Shown in pieces: positions 1 to 8,495 of a stretch of 64,000 bases of DNA. The notes below the pieces were generated by a model that ran no database searches, had not been told where the DNA came from, and saw only the letters and a program-made list of their open reading frames with translations. The stretch is from positions 1 through 64,000 of the forward strand of contig NZ_JACLZI010000062.1 in assembly GCF_014280935.1 (NCBI RefSeq), written 5' to 3'. Position numbers and translations under genes: made by a program. The stretch comes from Aquibacillus kalidii (GTDB lineage: Bacteria; Bacillota; Bacilli; Bacillales; Amphibacillaceae). Each line of letters opens with the position of its first letter. Within the stretch, counting starts at the first letter, position 1.

Positions 1-17
1 AAACAACCTCTAAAAAT

Positions 18-341
18 TTAATTTGATGGTGTATATCGCTTATCTAGTTTGTCACGATGAGACTGAAAAATATCTTCGAGAGAAATATCATAGTTGTTGG
101 CAATCACAATAAGGTTTCCTAGAACATCCCCAAGTTCTTCTGTTAATTCTTGTTTTTGTTGTTCTAATGTTCCCGTACTTTCATCTGGTCTGTCTCTACC
201 AATTTCAAGCTCTCTTATAGCTCTTGCAACTTCCCCTGTTTCCTCAGCTAAAAAACCAATTCGAATAAAAATGTCTAATTCAGACCATCCTCGTTGTTCA
301 TAATACGCTTTAACCCATTCCTGAAACTCAATAACATTCAA
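18..341 (-). CDS. MazG-like nucleotide pyrophosphohydrolase
   Basis: A 107-residue all-helical protein of the MazG/MazG-like NTP pyrophosphohydrolase superfamily, which hydrolyses (d)NTPs to monophosphates and pyrophosphate, often as house-cleaning. The metal-binding signature is visible: EETGEVARAIRE near residue 33 and EELGDVLGNLIVIA near residue 68 give the expected acidic ExxE...ExxD pattern. Length fits a single-domain MazG-like protein. The start is TTG at 341, supported by an AAAGGAGGGGG Shine-Dalgarno at about 345-355. It is divergent from the LOG gene. The exact substrate cannot be told from sequence. Confidence 0.85.
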   Translation of the reverse strand: MNVIEFQEWVKAYYEQRGWSELDIFIRIGFLAEETGEVARAIRELEIGRDRPDESTGTLEQQKQELTEELGDVLGNLIVIANNYDISLEDIFQSHRDKLDKRYTPSN

Positions 342-441
342 GATTTCCCCCTCCTTTAATAGTCCCCTTTTAGCCTATCAGAAAAAACTATATAATGAGA
401 AGGAAAATCAATATATTTATAGTTTATCGGAGGTTATTAAT

Positions 442-1011
442 TTGGAATGTATAGCGGTTTTTTGTGGTTCAAGTAATGGAGCGTCTGATATTTATAAAGA
501 AGGTGCCATTCAATTAGGAAAAGAATTAGTCAGGCGTAATATTACATTAGTGTATGGTGGTGCAAGTGTGGGAACTATGGGGGCGGTAGCTGATACTGTC
601 TTAGAAGAAGGTGGGAATGTCATAGGTGTTATACCAAGACTTCTTGAAGAGCGTGAAATATCTCATCAAAATTTAACTGAATTATATACCGTAGATACCA
701 TGCACGAAAGAAAAGCGAAAATGGCAGAATTAGCGGATGGATTTATTGCATTACCCGGCGGTCCGGGAACTTTAGAAGAGTTTTTTGAAATATATACATG
801 GGCGCAAATTGGATTACACCAAAAACCTTTTGGGCTTCTTAATATTAATGGATACTACAATCCTCTTGTTGACCTACTTGACCATATGGTAGAGCAACAA
901 TTTTTGCAGGAGAAATATCGCTCATTAGCTTTATTAAATTCAAATCCTAAAGACTTAATTGATAAATTTAATACATATGAACCACCAACAATAAAAACCT
1001 ACAACAAATAA
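442..1011 (+). CDS. LOG family protein (putative cytokinin-riboside monophosphate phosphoribohydrolase, YvdD-like)
   Basis: A 189-residue Rossmann-fold protein of the LOG (TIGR00730) family. The diagnostic PGGPGTLEEFFE motif lies near residue 106, and the N-terminal stretch IAVFCGSSNG and the glycine-rich VYGGASVGTMG are typical. Characterised members cleave the N-glycosidic bond of nucleoside 5'-monophosphates to release a base and ribose 5-phosphate; the bacterial role is usually uncertain. The start is TTG at 442 with CGGAGG at 428-433. Full family length and no sign of damage. Confidence 0.9.
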   Translation: MECIAVFCGSSNGASDIYKEGAIQLGKELVRRNITLVYGGASVGTMGAVADTVLEEGGNVIGVIPRLLEEREISHQNLTELYTVDTMHERKAKMAELADGFIALPGGPGTLEEFFEIYTWAQIGLHQKPFGLLNINGYYNPLVDLLDHMVEQQFLQEKYRSLALLNSNPKDLIDKFNTYEPPTIKTYNK

Positions 1012-1119
1012 ACAGTTAAGATAACAATTAGGTCATCTGTGAACAATGAACTTAAAGTAAAGGGTAGCGTATCATCAACAAACAGGAGATATTAGGGATA
1101 AAATGTAGGGAGTAAAATC

Positions 1120-1359
1120 ATGAAAAAGTATTATTTCGCAGTGACATATGATGTTTGTGAACACAATAATATTTATATAGATATGAACGAATATCATCTA
1201 GATTCATCTGAGGAACTAGACACTCAAGTAATGGAATTAGCAAAGGTTGACGTTGCCCCCGTGGTTAAGGTTTATGAATCAGATACAAATGATTTTAATG
1301 ATGTTAGACTATACAAAGAATATAAATTTAAGGAATACGACTGTGGCTGTCAAGGGTAG
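1120..1359 (+). CDS. Small hypothetical protein, Cys-rich C-terminus
   Basis: 79 residues, acidic, soluble, not recognised. ATG is preceded by GGGAG at about 1108, so translation is plausible. The last residues are YDCGCQG, giving two closely spaced cysteines plus Cys13. It lies alone after the LOG gene, just downstream of a copy of the AAAGTAAAGGGT intergenic repeat (about 1048-1068). No function can be assigned. Confidence 0.55.
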   Translation: MKKYYFAVTYDVCEHNNIYIDMNEYHLDSSEELDTQVMELAKVDVAPVVKVYESDTNDFNDVRLYKEYKFKEYDCGCQG

Positions 1360-1468
1360 TCCTTTTTATACTAAACAAGTAGAAACCCTCACTATATTAG
1401 ACTTATTCTAAATCGTAAACTAGCCAGTCCTTTTATGTAAACAGATTAGCTATGGAAATCAAAGAAAG

Positions 1469-1491
1469 GCTAGGAATCACAACATCCTAGC
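1469..1491 (-). terminator. Terminator of yaaH
   Basis: On the minus strand GCTAGGA and TCCTAGC form a 7-bp stem with a 9-nt loop followed by CTTTCTTT, just past the stop codon of the leftward yaaH gene. Confidence 0.6.
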
Positions 1492-1505
1492 TCTCCCCTT
1501 CTAAC

Positions 1506-2795
1506 TCACCGCTTAACCACATCAAAGTTCTCCCCAACTAACAACCAATTTTGAGGAAAAGCGAGACCGAGCTTCCAGTAGCTTACACCGCGCAGACCCA
1601 ATCGTTTTACAAGGTCAAATTTTGCTTGGATTGATCGGGCATCTTCAAACCATACCTTGTGTGATTTTCCCTGTTCATCAACATAATCAAAGTGTGGTGC
1701 CTGTGCCTGATTGTCATATTGAATGGCAACACCATATTGCCTAGCAAGCTCGATGGCTCGCTGCGGACTTACGGCACGTGCATACGCACCTCCTGCTACA
1801 TACGGTAATGTCCAGTCATAGCCATATAAGTTTTGCCCCATCATAATTTTAGAGGCTGGCATTTCGGTTAAGGCATACTGTAAAACTTTTTCCACTGGTC
1901 CTATTGGTGACACTGGCATTGGTGGACCACCAGAGTATCCCCACTCGTAAGTCATGAGCACAACGAAATCAACAATTTCCCCATGTGCCCGGTAATCATG
2001 CGCCTCATACCACTGCCCAGGCTGATCTGCTCTTGTCTTTGGAGCCAATGCACTAGAGATTAACAAGCCTTCTTTCCGCAACCTTGCTGCAGCTCTTCTT
2101 AGAAAATTATTGTAAGCCTCTCGTTGGTCTCCTGGTAAAAATTCAAAATCAAAATGCACATCGGTATACCTTCCAACACGCCGTACTTCAGCTAAGATGT
2201 TATCTAACAACAAATCTTGAACAGCTCTGCTCTGTAAAATATCTCTGCCAAGCTCTCCACTAAATTGACCGCCTTCTAGATTCGTGACAACCATCATTAA
2301 AGAAGCTCCCGTTTCGGCCGCAACTTCTGGGATCCCCTGTAAAGGCATTGGCTCTAGACTACCATCTCTTCTTGCCTCATAACTAAAAGGTGCAAGATAA
2401 GTCAAATAAGGACCACTTGCTCTAGCATCATTAATTAACGTTGGGTTCACCGTGGCTCCCCTCGGCTCGATATAGGCATTTATTTCCGCTCTTCTTTTCG
2501 GGATAGGTGGGATGAATAAGCGAAGGCCTATCGGTAATGGTGTTTCAGGGTTGATTCGATTCATTTGAGCAATGGTCGTATAAGGGATACCAAACCGTTG
2601 ACCGATTGCCCACCATGTATCTCCAGGCTTCACCCAATAAAAGCTCCCCCAAATCGGAATGACTAAAGCCTGCCCAACCACTAGCTGATTCGCATCAGCT
2701 ATTTGGTTCGCTTGCACTATATTTGGAATCTTCGTATGGTAAGTTTGCGCAATTCTCCAAAGATTCTCCCCACTTTGAACAACATGAATCTGCAT
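1506..2795 (-). CDS. yaaH: Spore cortex-lytic glycosidase, LysM-LysM-GH18 (YaaH/SleL type)
   Basis: A 429-residue protein matching the length and layout of B. subtilis YaaH (SleL): two LysM peptidoglycan-binding repeats at about residues 2-48 and 52-96, then a GH18 domain from about residue 105 to the end. The GH18 active-site strand TDVHFDFEF is at 211-219, with the catalytic Glu at 218. Family members are N-acetylglucosaminidases that cut cortex fragments during spore germination, placed on the spore by their LysM domains. No signal peptide is present, as expected for a protein deposited from the mother cell. The ATG start has GGGAGG upstream. A transcription terminator follows. Confidence 0.92.
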   Translation of the reverse strand: MQIHVVQSGENLWRIAQTYHTKIPNIVQANQIADANQLVVGQALVIPIWGSFYWVKPGDTWWAIGQRFGIPYTTIAQMNRINPETPLPIGLRLFIPPIPKRRAEINAYIEPRGATVNPTLINDARASGPYLTYLAPFSYEARRDGSLEPMPLQGIPEVAAETGASLMMVVTNLEGGQFSGELGRDILQSRAVQDLLLDNILAEVRRVGRYTDVHFDFEFLPGDQREAYNNFLRRAAARLRKEGLLISSALAPKTRADQPGQWYEAHDYRAHGEIVDFVVLMTYEWGYSGGPPMPVSPIGPVEKVLQYALTEMPASKIMMGQNLYGYDWTLPYVAGGAYARAVSPQRAIELARQYGVAIQYDNQAQAPHFDYVDEQGKSHKVWFEDARSIQAKFDLVKRLGLRGVSYWKLGLAFPQNWLLVGENFDVVKR

Positions 2796-3189
2796 GAAAA
2801 TCCTCCCTTCTATTTATAAGCCTATGAGAGAGGGCAAGTACACTTAACCAGAAATAAAGCAGGACCGTTTACTACTGGCCCAATTCAAAAAAATGGTTTT
2901 AAATTTACCTTTTGCAATCTAATGAAGCAGCTTGATTACCCTTTGTTCAGGCATTCGAATAAGGGAAGCTTTTCATGTCGAGAAGTGAAATTATGGAGTT
3001 GTTAGCTCCTTGAGAGTTTTCAAGTAGTTTTTTATCGATGATGAGATTCAGTAATCAAACAAGCTTCAAACTTAATTATCTTCAAACCTCTTTTAATTGT
3101 ATAATATTAACAAAATTTATATATACAGGAAAATGAAATCATAGTATATTAATTTTGTAGTTTACTATTTTATAGAAGAAATTGATAGA
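2796..3189. other. Gene-free stretch
   Basis: AT-rich spacer between the divergent yaaH start and the following gene remnant. I see no ORF with a ribosome-binding site and no convincing hairpin. Confidence 0.5.
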
Positions 3190-3487
3190 GTAAAAAAGAA
3201 AACAGTAAGAAGTTTCGTTGCATTGGCTTTTGTTTTTATTTTTAGTTTCATTGGAATATCATCTGTTCTGCTTCAGAAGAAATTAAACTGGATATAATGC
3301 AGAATATAACATAGTAACTACTCTTACTGGACCAAAAGATAAACAATACTGTACTAAATTAGTATGGCAATCTTATTATTATGGGGCTAAAATAAATCTA
3401 GGTGATAGATCACTTACCAAAATTACTGTTCCTCCAAGTTGGTTGAAGGATACAGAATATTTAACTTTCAGAAAATCAGGATTATAA
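3190..3487 (+). pseudogene. Broken secreted YiiX/YycO-like (permuted papain-fold) protein
   Basis: Two reading frames together give a degraded secreted protein. The first frame reads VKKKTVRSFVALAFVF followed by a hydrophobic signal-peptide core; at about 3268 the frame must shift to read on as SASEEIKLD. After a further break near 3297 a third frame encodes CTKLVWQSYYYGAKINLG and ends TAA at 3487. The Cys-x-x-Leu-Val-Trp plus 'GAxIxLG' pattern is what I remember of the catalytic Cys region in YycO/YiiX NlpC/P60-like amidases. Much of the middle is missing. The first shift would be repaired by one extra T (GTTTCTGCT instead of GTTCTGCT). Confidence 0.6.
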
Positions 3488-3513
3488 CTATTTAATAATA
3501 AGTAGGTGAACTA

Positions 3514-3804
3514 GTGACAAACTTTATTGTCGTGATAATTACAACGTTAGGTATCCTCTTTGTTGTCAAAGGGATTACTTTTATCGAAAAAAATAAGAGA
3601 GAAGGTATTCTAACAAATCTAATGTATTTAGTTTTTGGCGCCCTACTTGTAACTTGTGTTGCGCTCGCCACGTACAATACATGGTTAATGTTTGATGCTC
3701 CTAAAGACTGGAATGCGGCGTTCATCTTAGGTGGATCTCTTATAGTGAATATCTCTATAATCTTTAGTTTTTACTATTATTCTGGGAAAACAAGTAAAGC
3801 TTAG
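3514..3804 (+). CDS. Small membrane protein, three predicted helices
   Basis: 96 residues with three hydrophobic segments at about 3-18, 32-54 and 66-88. A GTG start at 3514 is supported by TAGGTGA at 3503-3509. The family is not recognised. It follows the broken YiiX-like gene in the same direction. Probably an inner-membrane protein of unknown role. Confidence 0.6.
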   Translation: MTNFIVVIITTLGILFVVKGITFIEKNKREGILTNLMYLVFGALLVTCVALATYNTWLMFDAPKDWNAAFILGGSLIVNISIIFSFYYYSGKTSKA

Positions 3805-3836
3805 AATTTAAAGTCTCACTTTTATTCCTAACCGAT

Positions 3837-4070
3837 GTGGTTGATGTGGAAAGAGTATACGATCTTGATGACAAGAGTTATTTCAATATCCTACTTGATG
3901 ATTCTATTAGGAAATGGGTATGTCGTCTAGGTTTGGATAACACCAAGAAATATATACAATTCAATGACAAAGACCGAACTACTTATAACATTGAGAAGGT
4001 ATCTGATTTGATGAAATATAAAGGTAAGATGATTGAAGTAGCTGAGAGTTTTGATTTAGTTGCTAACTAA
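3837..4070 (+). pseudogene. C-terminal fragment of a restriction-type/PD-(D/E)XK N-terminal-domain protein
   Basis: A frame open from well upstream of 3837 and lacking any Shine-Dalgarno encodes about 75 residues with the pattern 'SYFNILLDDSIRKWVCRLGL ... KKYIQFND ... EKVSDLMKYKGKMIEV'. From memory this resembles the C-terminal conserved block of a family annotated as type I restriction endonuclease-like proteins ('DDNNRKPICRLHFN...KYIG...'). With the N-terminus absent it is best read as a leftover 3' end. The recognition is tentative. Confidence 0.45.
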
Positions 4071-4084
4071 ATTCTTCTAATAAT

Positions 4085-4124
4085 AAAAGCAAGCTCTGTA
4101 TTCTTAAAGAGCTTGCTTTTTCTA
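4085..4124. terminator. Strong bidirectional terminator hairpin
   Basis: AAAAGCAAGCTCT (4085-4097) pairs perfectly with AGAGCTTGCTTTT (4108-4120) across a 10-nt loop, followed by T residues. It can serve the plus-strand fragment and the leftward gene at 4228. Confidence 0.85.
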
Positions 4125-4227
4125 TTATATCGAGATTAAAAGTGAGAAGTTCTATTAAATTAACTGATCTGTTATTACCCTTCTCATCTTATTCGCAATA
4201 TATTTATTTTTATCCATTTCTATTAAA

Positions 4228-4845
4228 TTATTCATCCTCTATTTCTCCATATCGAGTCTTAATCGTATATTCATAAGACCCATCTTCCTTTAAACGATAA
4301 GGAATATCTTCAGATTGGAAGCCTTTAACTAAATAACTTTTCATTTGACTATGAGCTACATTTATTTGGTCTGACAAATGTTTCATATAATCATAGTCAT
4401 AATTAGAAGTCATTCCAATTCTTTCTATCTCTCGAAGATAAATACCAATTTGCTCAGTAAACTCCACTAAACCTTCATGATGTTCCTTAAATCCTGATAC
4501 AGGTTTTAAACTCTCTATTTCCTCACCAAGTCTATTATTCTCTGTTAGCATATTTTGAACCCATTCCAAATTTACATTAGGTAAATCTTGAGTCAACGGA
4601 TTTACGTAGAGTGTTATAAAATTACTATATTCCTTAGTGTTATCAAGATAACTTTTCATTTTTTGATGGTGATATATCTGGTATTCATTATAAATTCTCT
4701 GAGGTAATTGAAACAGGATACTGGCTAGGATTAGAATAATTAAACCAGTTCCAAATCCTAGCCTTTTTTTATTCCGGTATTTTTTATAATTCCCTTGTTC
4801 CTTCTGAAATTCTCTAAAGTTTCTTTGTGTTTGCGTTAGGCCCAT
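4228..4845 (-). CDS. Single-pass membrane protein with extracytoplasmic helical domain
   Basis: 205 residues: a basic cytoplasmic N-terminus (about 1-28), one transmembrane helix at about 29-48, then about 155 hydrophilic, mostly helical residues with Leu/Glu heptad-like spacing. No Cys and no recognised motif. The ATG start is at 4845. No operon partner is visible. Probably an anchored surface or sensor-like protein; function unknown. Confidence 0.6.
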   Translation of the reverse strand: MGLTQTQRNFREFQKEQGNYKKYRNKKRLGFGTGLIILILASILFQLPQRIYNEYQIYHHQKMKSYLDNTKEYSNFITLYVNPLTQDLPNVNLEWVQNMLTENNRLGEEIESLKPVSGFKEHHEGLVEFTEQIGIYLREIERIGMTSNYDYDYMKHLSDQINVAHSQMKSYLVKGFQSEDIPYRLKEDGSYEYTIKTRYGEIEDE

Positions 4846-4954
4846 CTTCTTATCCCTCTTTATTTCTTAGTAGTTATAATTACTTACTAACTATTCGACA
4901 ATAAGCCTCTAATTCCTGTACAATTTTACCAATTCAGATAAAAAAAGGGACAAA

Positions 4955-5005
4955 AAAATGGATGCAGTCTATAAGTAACGGGTTCAGTTCTAGGAGAGAA
5001 AACTG
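4955..5005 (+). repeat. Left copy of a ~50-bp inverted repeat pair
   Basis: This stretch contains GGATGCAGTCTATAAG, TAACGGGTTCAGTTCTAGGA and a following A-rich end. It aligns over about 50 bp to the reverse complement of 6655-6710 (GGATGCTTATAGACTAACGG, then GTTCAGTTTCGGGAG). The two copies point inward around 5.0-6.65 kb and also carry the TAACGGGT core of a repeat found throughout the window. Confidence 0.6.
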
Positions 5006-5018
5006 TAAATAAAGTATC

Positions 5019-5059
5019 AAATAGGAGTACAAATCGCATAGCGTTTTGTACTCCTATTT
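5019..5059. other. Orphan hairpin
   Basis: AAATAGGAGTACAAA and TTTTGTACTCCTATTT form a 14-15 bp stem. It stands just inside the left inverted repeat and is not directly downstream of any gene. Confidence 0.6.
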
Positions 5060-5368
5060 CTATTGATATAACAACATTAATTGAATTTTAACACCTAAAT
5101 TCACATAGTAAATAGCAAGCCTTTTAACAAAGGTACATAATTTTATGTCCATCTTAGAATTAAGGTGCTAAATCGTGTGTTAATCACTATGTTATTTTGT
5201 GCGTGATATGTGGAGCTATATGTGCTTTGTTCTATCTTTTCGGAAGGTTTTCTGGGATTTTATGTTAAAATATAGACAAAGAAACTGGATAGTCTTGTTC
5301 AACTAACGGGCAGTAGAGTTTAATAATATTAAAGGGTATTTCAAATACAAGAAGGGGGTTATTAGAAT

Positions 5369-5635
5369 ATGGGAAAATTAAAATTTTCCTTCTATTTAAG
5401 TTCTGTATTATTGATTGTTATTCCGATATCCATTGTGCTAATGACTGATGTTCCATTCCATTCAAGTTTTAGTCATATAGTAATAGGTATAGCATTTATA
5501 ATATTTACACTTGGCAAGTCGATAACCATATTTGAAAAAAGAAAAGAAGCCAAAAGTTTTGCAAAAGATGTAGGAGCAATAATAGGACTATCTATTGGAT
5601 TCATTGCCTTTTTGCTATCTAATTTAACAATCTGA
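5369..5635 (+). CDS. Small membrane protein, three predicted helices
   Basis: 88 residues with hydrophobic stretches at about 5-25, 32-50 and 67-87 and one basic loop (EKRKEAKSF). A GAAGGGGG Shine-Dalgarno near 5350 precedes the ATG. The family is not recognised. It lies between the inverted repeats at 4955 and 6655, upstream of the retropepsin-like pair. Confidence 0.6.
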   Translation: MGKLKFSFYLSSVLLIVIPISIVLMTDVPFHSSFSHIVIGIAFIIFTLGKSITIFEKRKEAKSFAKDVGAIIGLSIGFIAFLLSNLTI

Positions 5636-5791
5636 TTATACAAGAGGTTAAAGTTTCAGGAGATATTGCCAACTTCTTGTTAAGCTAAAGGGTAGCGAAT
5701 GTTTAACAGTTGATAATAAAATAAGTCATGGAAACTGTATGAAAACAATCTCTACATCCAGTATAATTAAAGAAAAAGGAGGAATACGCAT

Positions 5792-6037
5792 ATGAAGTGG
5801 CAAGAAGTCAGAGAGTTATTCCCAAATCAATTTCTTCTAGTATCAATTTTGGATTATCATGAAGAAGGCGATAAAAAGGTTGTTGATGAAGTAGCACCAA
5901 TACGTCCAATAGCAGACGAAGATGCTAATAAAGAGTTTTTTAAAGCCGAAGAAGGTACTGTTGTGTACCATACTTCAAATAAAGAGTTTGTTATTCATAT
6001 TCGCAGAGATCCCCTAATGAAAGTGAGACGAATTTAA
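5792..6037 (+). CDS. Small protein translationally coupled to retropepsin-like protease
   Basis: 81 residues, acidic and soluble, family not recognised. It starts at ATG 5792 after AAAGGAGGA. Its stop codon overlaps the next start as TAATG (6035-6039), so the two proteins are translationally coupled and probably act together. The content (LVSILDYHEEGDKKVVDEV ... FKAEEGTVVYH ... EFVIHIRR) looks like a small beta-rich domain. It could be a substrate, an inhibitor or a cofactor of the protease. Confidence 0.7.
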   Translation: MKWQEVRELFPNQFLLVSILDYHEEGDKKVVDEVAPIRPIADEDANKEFFKAEEGTVVYHTSNKEFVIHIRRDPLMKVRRI

Positions 6038-6417
6038 TGAAACTTTCATATGATGGACAACTTATTACAACATCTTTGATTGTTACTTATAGAGGGGAAT
6101 CTATTAGAATTGATGATGTCATCGTTGATACTGGCTCGTCACATACTGTTATTTCACCTGATATATTAGAAATAATCGGAGTCACTTACGAGAATGGTGA
6201 TGAAATCTACGAGGCATATGGAATTGGTGGCAGCGTACCATTTTATACAAAAGTAATGGATGAAATCAAAATTGATACTTTTTCTGTGCAAGACTTTGAG
6301 TTAGACGTTGGTATGTTGCCTAAAGGACATAATGGCTTGCTCGGCTTAGATGTACTAAAGGAATATAGGTTTATTGTGGATATGGATAAGTTAGAGTTAT
6401 ATCCTTCAACTTTGTAA
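6037..6417 (+). CDS. Retropepsin-like clan AA aspartic protease
   Basis: 126 residues, the size of one retroviral-type aspartic protease protomer. The active-site signature VDTGSSHTVIS is at about residues 29-39, followed by a typical second hydrophobic-glycine motif, HNGLLGLDVLKEY, near residues 98-110. Such single-domain clan AA proteins must dimerise to build the active site. There is no signal peptide, so a cytoplasmic role is expected. The gene overlaps the upstream small protein by one base (TAATG) and is followed by a strong terminator. The substrate is unknown. Confidence 0.85.
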   Translation: MKLSYDGQLITTSLIVTYRGESIRIDDVIVDTGSSHTVISPDILEIIGVTYENGDEIYEAYGIGGSVPFYTKVMDEIKIDTFSVQDFELDVGMLPKGHNGLLGLDVLKEYRFIVDMDKLELYPSTL

Positions 6418-6550
6418 CCGAAATTATTATTTGTTTTAAGGATTTCTTTTGGAAAATTAAATAGTTAAAATCATTCTTGTAATTATTGTGAATTTGTTCA
6501 CTTAAAGTAAAGGGTGCTTTAGTTGAAGAAGAAAAATAAATAATACGATA

Positions 6551-6583
6551 AAAACGCTCAGAAAAAATTTCTGAGCGTTTTTG
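6551..6583 (+). terminator. Terminator after retropepsin-like operon
   Basis: AAAACGCTCAGAAA and TTTCTGAGCGTTTT form a perfect stem followed by T residues. Confidence 0.85.
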
Positions 6584-6654
6584 CTTGCTGTTTATACTGT
6601 TAATTATCGTTCGGAATGTTTGCTATTATTATGTTATATCTGTTGCTATTAGCA

Positions 6655-6710
6655 ATTTTCCCTCCCGAAACTGAACCCGTTAGTCTATAAGCATCCTATT
6701 TTTTACCGAG
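6655..6710 (-). repeat. Right copy of the ~50-bp inverted repeat pair
   Basis: The reverse complement matches 4955-5005 over about 50 bp with a few mismatches and one small indel. See the left copy. It also contains GAACCCGTTAGT, the reverse of the dispersed ACTAACGGGT core. Confidence 0.6.
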
Positions 6711-6827
6711 ATATTTAGTATCGGAACAAGCAAAAGGTAAAGCTAAGATGATAATACGAAGGTGATGTAGTTCTAGTTTTTTGTAGGGTAATCTCATCAC
6801 CAATACCAGGCACCCAAAATCACCCAA

Positions 6828-7718
6828 TCACCACTGCTCCACCTGAATAAGCTCGTTACTATATTCCCAAAGCCTATCTATCTCAACTTGGTTATAGGAA
6901 TATTTGGAGGAAGAAATGATTTCATTATCCTCATTGAAATATTTCCCCGTGACATGTTGTAAATCAGGGCTCGCTGCCAGATAAACATATGTCTCTGCCA
7001 TCTTTTCTGGAGTAATAGAGAACTTTCGCTTCACTTTATACAGCTTCCTCATCAAAGCAGGTACGTGTTCCAATCTTCCTTCATCCAACTGTACACTAGG
7101 AACGCGAATGGCATTTATCGTTATCCCTTTTGTCTTCAAAACCTCTGCCGCTTTATAGGTAAACATTAGCTGTGCTAGCTTTGATTGATAATAGGCCTTT
7201 GTAGGAGAATAACTTTGCTCGCCATTCAAATTATTAAAATCAATCCGCATCAAAGGATAAGCAAGTAAGCCTTTGGAGGCAATCGTAATCACCCTCGCCT
7301 TTCCTTTCTCTAGTAAATCCAATAATAGATTCGTTAGCAACACAGGGCCTAAATGGTTTGTAGCAAAAATTGTCTCTACCCGATCTTCTGTTAAACTCGC
7401 TTGTTTCATAGATAAATCGAAATTCGCTGCGTTATGAATTAACACGTTAATTTCGTTCCATTGCGCTATTATCTCATTCGCAAGGTTTTTAATGCTCGCT
7501 TGATAAGAAAGGTCTCCTTTGAAAAAGTAAACGTGATTGTTTTTCGTTTCCTTAGAGATTTCCTCCACAGCCTTTTTGCCACTTCCTTCATTCCGACTGA
7601 CGATGATCACTTTCGCACCTAATTGCGCTAACTGAAACGCTGCCCTTTTACCAATGCCTGCGTTAGCGCCCGTTATCACACAGACCTTACCTTGCATATC
7701 CAAATATTTTTCCATCAT
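6828..7718 (-). CDS. Short-chain dehydrogenase/reductase (extended N-terminal Rossmann)
   Basis: 296 residues of the SDR superfamily. The cofactor motif TGANAGIGKRAA is at about 18-29, the HNAANF motif (in place of NNAG) near residue 95, and the catalytic YYQSK lies at about 176-180. The architecture resembles retinol dehydrogenase/WW-domain oxidoreductase-like SDRs of bacilli. Cofactor NAD(P)H is expected; the substrate cannot be inferred. The start is ATG at 7718 behind a weak CAGGGA. Confidence 0.85.
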   Translation of the reverse strand: MMEKYLDMQGKVCVITGANAGIGKRAAFQLAQLGAKVIIVSRNEGSGKKAVEEISKETKNNHVYFFKGDLSYQASIKNLANEIIAQWNEINVLIHNAANFDLSMKQASLTEDRVETIFATNHLGPVLLTNLLLDLLEKGKARVITIASKGLLAYPLMRIDFNNLNGEQSYSPTKAYYQSKLAQLMFTYKAAEVLKTKGITINAIRVPSVQLDEGRLEHVPALMRKLYKVKRKFSITPEKMAETYVYLAASPDLQHVTGKYFNEDNEIISSSKYSYNQVEIDRLWEYSNELIQVEQW

Positions 7719-7801
7719 AGATCCCTGGATTCATTACCAGGTTACACCTCCTACGTTTTCTTATTGCTGTCTCTCCACACTCTTAACTCTATTAGACGAT
7801 G

Positions 7802-7948
7802 TTAGAGAAATGTTCGCTCTAGCTCCTTCTTCCATTCAAAGTAACGCGCATACCTTTTTTGGTACCAGCGATCTATGTAAATACCGCCCGCTATCCATGT
7901 TGCGCCTCCAAGAATGATGATGACGATTAATGATAGTTTATTATTCAT
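7802..7948 (-). CDS. Small single-helix membrane protein
   Basis: 48 residues from ATG at 7948: one transmembrane helix (LSLIVIIILGGATWIAGGIY) and a strongly basic and aromatic tail ending KKELERTFL. I prefer this start to in-frame codons upstream because the ATG overlaps, by 8 nt, the end of an upstream frame coding for another small membrane protein (7941-8132). This is a typical coupled arrangement. Family unknown. Confidence 0.5.
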   Translation of the reverse strand: MNNKLSLIVIIILGGATWIAGGIYIDRWYQKRYARYFEWKKELERTFL

Positions 7949-8132
7949 CCATTTTTTGTGGAATAATCCAGGTCCATATAAGAAAAGCTGGAATTGCTCC
8001 GAACTTAGAAACACAAATAAACCATACTGTTGAAATCATCCAATTTGGTCTTTCTTGTCGCATTTCATTTTTCAATTGTTGTTTGACTTTTAATCTTTTA
8101 TTCTACTTCCTAGATTTCTTCGACATTTTCAT
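7941..8132 (-). pseudogene. Small membrane protein interrupted by an in-frame TAG at codon 10
   Basis: A strong Shine-Dalgarno (GAAGGAAGG) precedes ATG at 8132, reading MKMSKKSRK then TAG (8105-8103). The same frame continues without another stop for 52 codons: a basic stretch with many Lys, then NWMISTVWFICVSK and a hydrophobic helix, ending KMDE-TAA at 7941. So either a single nonsense mutation broke it or translation re-initiates further in. It overlaps the next gene by 8 nt. Confidence 0.55.
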
Positions 8133-8495
8133 CAGCCTTCCTTCTAATATTCTAATTTTCATCCGATTCCTCTCTGAAGGCGGTAGAGTCAAAAGACGTG
8201 TATGATAATAAATAATACGTTTTAATTAGGTATTTTGAATTATATACTCCCGTCTTCTCCCTGAGATAGTAATGCATCTATATACTCATATCTTAGTATT
8301 CTTACTGAATATCTTTAAAAGGAAATTTAACTATGGTAAAATCTTGATGTTATTTGGTGAATTTAACCATATCCATCCACTTATTACAAAATAAACTCTT
8401 CTACACTAGTAAAATTCTTCTGTTCATCCATATATCTACTATTAAACAACTCTGGATTTATAATATTTTCACTATATTAAAAGGAGGGATTAGGA
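8133..8495. other. Intergenic region upstream of the effector-like operon
   Basis: AT-rich, no ORF with a ribosome-binding site. It must contain the promoter of the operon starting at 8496, but I do not see an unambiguous -35/-10 pair. Confidence 0.4.
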
